A DNA stretch of 15,616 bases. Source: an uncultured Clostridiaceae bacterium (lineage in GTDB: Bacteria; Bacillota; Clostridia; TANB77; CAG-508). The position numbers were made by a program, and so were the translations under genes. The stretch is taken from positions 1-15,616 of the forward strand of contig CAJKDR010000018.1 in assembly GCA_905198755.1 (NCBI GenBank), in the 5' to 3' direction. The notes below the pieces were generated by a model, which did no database searches, was not told where the DNA came from, and worked only from the letters and a program-made list of their open reading frames with translations. Of the stretch, positions 13,092-15,616 are shown piece after piece (positions within the stretch are counted from its first letter, which is position 1; every line of letters starts with the position of its first letter).

Positions 13092-15554
13092 CTATTTTTC
13101 TTGATAAGATTTGTCTGGTAACTGTTGTTCATATTTCTCGCATAATTCTTTAGCTTGTTGTTCTTTCTCTTGTAATTCAGTTAATTCTTCATTTAATTCT
13201 CCCAAGCTCTTTTTGCCCATATTAATTAATTTCTGTTTATATGCTCGTTTTTTTGCTTCTCTTTCAACTCTTTTCTTTGCTACTCTGTTTTTCTTTGCAG
13301 GGCTATTAGCAAGCATTTTTTCTCTTTGTTCTTTTTCTTTAGCAATCCTTTCTTCTCTTTGTTGTTTTAGTTGTTCTACTTCTTCCTCTGTAAATCTATA
13401 TTTATCTGGATTTTTGTGTCTATCGAATGAAGCCCCTCCTGTAACTGCTTTTTCTCCGCCAACAGAAGCTAATTCTTGATTGATAAAATCTACCATTTTT
13501 TGATCCCTTTTACTTACAGCTTCAGCAAATTTTTCTCCGTCTTCCTTATATAAATATTTATATGCTTCCCATATTTGTGAATCTCTAATGTTCATGTCAT
13601 CTAGTCCTAATAGCAACATACCTCCTGTTTTATCTGCTTTTAGCATACTTGTTATTCCAACTATTGCACCAGGATTTCCATCTGTCATTTTCATTATAGT
13701 TTCCATGATTGTGTCATTTATATCTAGCTTTTGTCTTGCTGTTGGGTCATCTAGCATAAATTCTGTACCAAAGCTTCCAAAGCTTTCTCCCAAAGAAAAC
13801 ATTTCTTTTTCTTGTTTGTGTCTAGATTTTACAGTTTCAACATCCGGTATATCTAAATCAATGCCTTGTTCTTTTGCATATTGTTCTAATACTTTTCTGC
13901 CTCTTTCTTCTTCAAAACAAAAAGCTCTACTTGATATTTTTCTATCAAATTCTGCTATATTTCTTTTTAAGGATTCTGGAGTGGCATAAATGCATTTACT
14001 TCTAAAATGATCAAAATCTGATAAATGAACAAAATCTTCCTTTACATACAAAGTTTCCATAGCGAATTCATGACCCATTTCTTTTAATTCATCTTTAAAT
14101 AAGTCACTTACATCCATACATTGATATTCCGTCATTATTTCTGACCAATTGTCTTCTAATTTTGATAGTATTCTATTCCTCATAGATTCTTTATCATCAT
14201 ATTCAGCACCATATTCTTCCATTATAGTATCTGCTATCATATTTATCTTATTAGAATCTATTTCAACTTGAGGAATTGATATATCTATTCCCTCAATTCC
14301 ATTTTCTTGAATATATCTTCTAAGTGCTTGTTTCTCTTTATTTACTTCTAAAATATCAAACTTACTATCTACAAAAGCATTATTAGAATGCAGTTGTTTA
14401 ACCTTTGCCATTACACTTTCATATTTTGATTTTAGATATTCTGGAGTTGCATAAGCTATATCTGGTGCAAATTTATCTGGAGCAGTAATACTATCTTCAT
14501 CTAATTTTAAGTATAATCCGTCTATATGCGCATTTTCACCAACTATTCCTTTTACTGATTCCAAATTGCCAAAACTATACCATTGTAAATTCATTATTTT
14601 AGAATAATTTTTAATTATATCATCAGTAAATAATTGAGTATAATCACTTTTTTCTATATTATCTCTACTATTTACAACTCTATTTATATATTTAGCTAAA
14701 GCTTGTACTTTTGCCATATCTACATCTATTGTTTCTAAAACTTCTAAATTTTCAATTTCAATTCCGTTTTTTTCTGCATAAGTAATATAAGTGTTTTTTA
14801 ATTTTCTAATATCATCTAAAAATGGATTTCTTCCATTGTTTCTTTGTTCGTTATATAATGCTTTACTATATAAATCAAATATTCTTTTATTTATTCCTTC
14901 TGGAGTTGCATAAAGTACCTTACTTTTACCTAAAAATGAATCTTCTTCCGCAACTAAACCATCTTGTACTGTAAGTTGATATCCAAAGCAATCAAACTTT
15001 TCAGGCTCTATATTATGTTTCATTGCCATTTTTGTTAAATCTCCATATTTATCACCCATGCCATCTGGTACTTCTGTTATTTCAGAAAGAAAATTATTAT
15101 ATCCGTCACTTAATAAATCAGCATAATGTTCTGTAAAATATTGTCTTAATTCTTCCTCAAAAGCTGTTGTATCTATTTCCTCTAAAGTTTCGTTTTCTCT
15201 TAAAGTTAAAGTTCCTACTACTCCGATATTTCTATTGCTAGTATTAGGAGTTTTAGCTCTTTTAGCATATATTGAAACTAATGTATCAATAACATTTTCG
15301 TCTACACCTATTTTACTTTCTTCTCTTATCCCTAACACTTCTTTATCTTCATCTGATAACTCTGCAAGGCTTCTTGTCTCTCTTAATATTGTTTCTGTAT
15401 TAAAAATTCTTTCCAATAATGCACTTATTTCTACCTGCTTCTCACTTTCTGATAATTCTGATTTTTGAATTTCATCATATTTTAATGCAAAATTTCTATA
15501 GACTTGTTGTATTGCTTCTTCAACTCTTTTTTCTTCCGGATTATATCCTAACAT
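13092..15554 (-). CDS. Large hypothetical protein with three ~155-residue repeats
   Basis: 820 residues, no signal peptide or membrane helix, probably cytoplasmic. Three diverged repeats are marked by YATPE at 215-219, 368-372 and 523-527. Each is followed by a helical stretch and a segment such as YAEKNGIEIENLEV (259-272), YIQENGIEGIDISIPQVE (414-431) or YAKEQGIDLDIPDVE (559-573). A separate domain (about 600-700) contains MTDGNPGAIVGITSML (623-638) and IWEAYKYLYKEDGEKF (661-676). I recall similar segments in other uncharacterised Firmicutes proteins. The C-terminus (about 715-815) is a Lys/Glu-rich coiled coil. GGGAGG lies 8 nt before the ATG. I do not know the function. A TATAAT at 15597-15602 could be its -10, with the -35 outside the window. 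Confidence 0.85.
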   Translation of the reverse strand: MLGYNPEEKRVEEAIQQVYRNFALKYDEIQKSELSESEKQVEISALLERIFNTETILRETRSLAELSDEDKEVLGIREESKIGVDENVIDTLVSIYAKRAKTPNTSNRNIGVVGTLTLRENETLEEIDTTAFEEELRQYFTEHYADLLSDGYNNFLSEITEVPDGMGDKYGDLTKMAMKHNIEPEKFDCFGYQLTVQDGLVAEEDSFLGKSKVLYATPEGINKRIFDLYSKALYNEQRNNGRNPFLDDIRKLKNTYITYAEKNGIEIENLEVLETIDVDMAKVQALAKYINRVVNSRDNIEKSDYTQLFTDDIIKNYSKIMNLQWYSFGNLESVKGIVGENAHIDGLYLKLDEDSITAPDKFAPDIAYATPEYLKSKYESVMAKVKQLHSNNAFVDSKFDILEVNKEKQALRRYIQENGIEGIDISIPQVEIDSNKINMIADTIMEEYGAEYDDKESMRNRILSKLEDNWSEIMTEYQCMDVSDLFKDELKEMGHEFAMETLYVKEDFVHLSDFDHFRSKCIYATPESLKRNIAEFDRKISSRAFCFEEERGRKVLEQYAKEQGIDLDIPDVETVKSRHKQEKEMFSLGESFGSFGTEFMLDDPTARQKLDINDTIMETIMKMTDGNPGAIVGITSMLKADKTGGMLLLGLDDMNIRDSQIWEAYKYLYKEDGEKFAEAVSKRDQKMVDFINQELASVGGEKAVTGGASFDRHKNPDKYRFTEEEVEQLKQQREERIAKEKEQREKMLANSPAKKNRVAKKRVEREAKKRAYKQKLINMGKKSLGELNEELTELQEKEQQAKELCEKYEQQLPDKSYQEK

Positions 15555-15616
15555 TAAACAACCTCCCTAACATTTTTTATACTATTCAATAATTTTATTA
15601 TATATTAAAGATCGGA

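Noticed and set aside
1..15616. tRNA, rRNA, CRISPR array, IS element or prophage
   Set aside because: No cloverleaf, conserved rRNA segment, regularly spaced long repeats, transposase or phage structural gene was seen.

Overview
The window is strongly AT-rich and every gene I can support lies on the minus strand, so read it from the right end to the left. Strong Shine-Dalgarno sequences, a meso-diaminopimelate-type MurE, a SpoVD/FtsI-type penicillin-binding protein with one PASTA domain, and the gene order mraZ-rsmH-ftsL-PBP-murE-mraY-ftsW-murG point to a low-GC Bacillota, most likely an uncultured member of Clostridia. No rRNA, tRNA, CRISPR array, IS element or phage gene was seen.

Right end (15554-12702): an unrecognised 820-residue protein containing three diverged ~155-residue repeats, followed 9 nt later by an unrecognised 115-residue protein. 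The pair ends at a strong hairpin terminator.

Centre (12578-3326): a division and cell wall (dcw) cluster. A clear sigma-A-type promoter is followed by five GTG-centred repeats at about 10 bp spacing. These look like the MraZ operator, and they imply that mraZ starts at a TTG codon rather than at the upstream ATG. A 238-nt spacer follows, with hairpins and a possible 58-codon ORF, then rsmH and ftsL. A hairpin terminator sits between ftsL and the PBP gene. murE may have its own promoter, and murE-mraY-ftsW are tightly packed. murG follows after a 128-nt leader with a long imperfect hairpin. The genes cover lipid-linked precursor synthesis (MurE, MraY, MurG), septal polymerase and transpeptidase (FtsW plus PBP), their divisome partner (FtsL), a 16S rRNA methyltransferase (RsmH) and the cluster regulator (MraZ). 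murF, murD, murB, ftsQ, ftsA and ftsZ are not in the window.

Left end (3325-1): a small gene (possibly DUF6514-like) with its own promoter, preceded by three TGTCG-type motifs that resemble Spo0A boxes; topA with its own promoter and terminator; and a 210-codon, 3'-truncated gene of unknown function running off the left edge. The last 8 bases of the window equal the start of a common Illumina adapter, so the right edge may be a contig end with untrimmed sequence.
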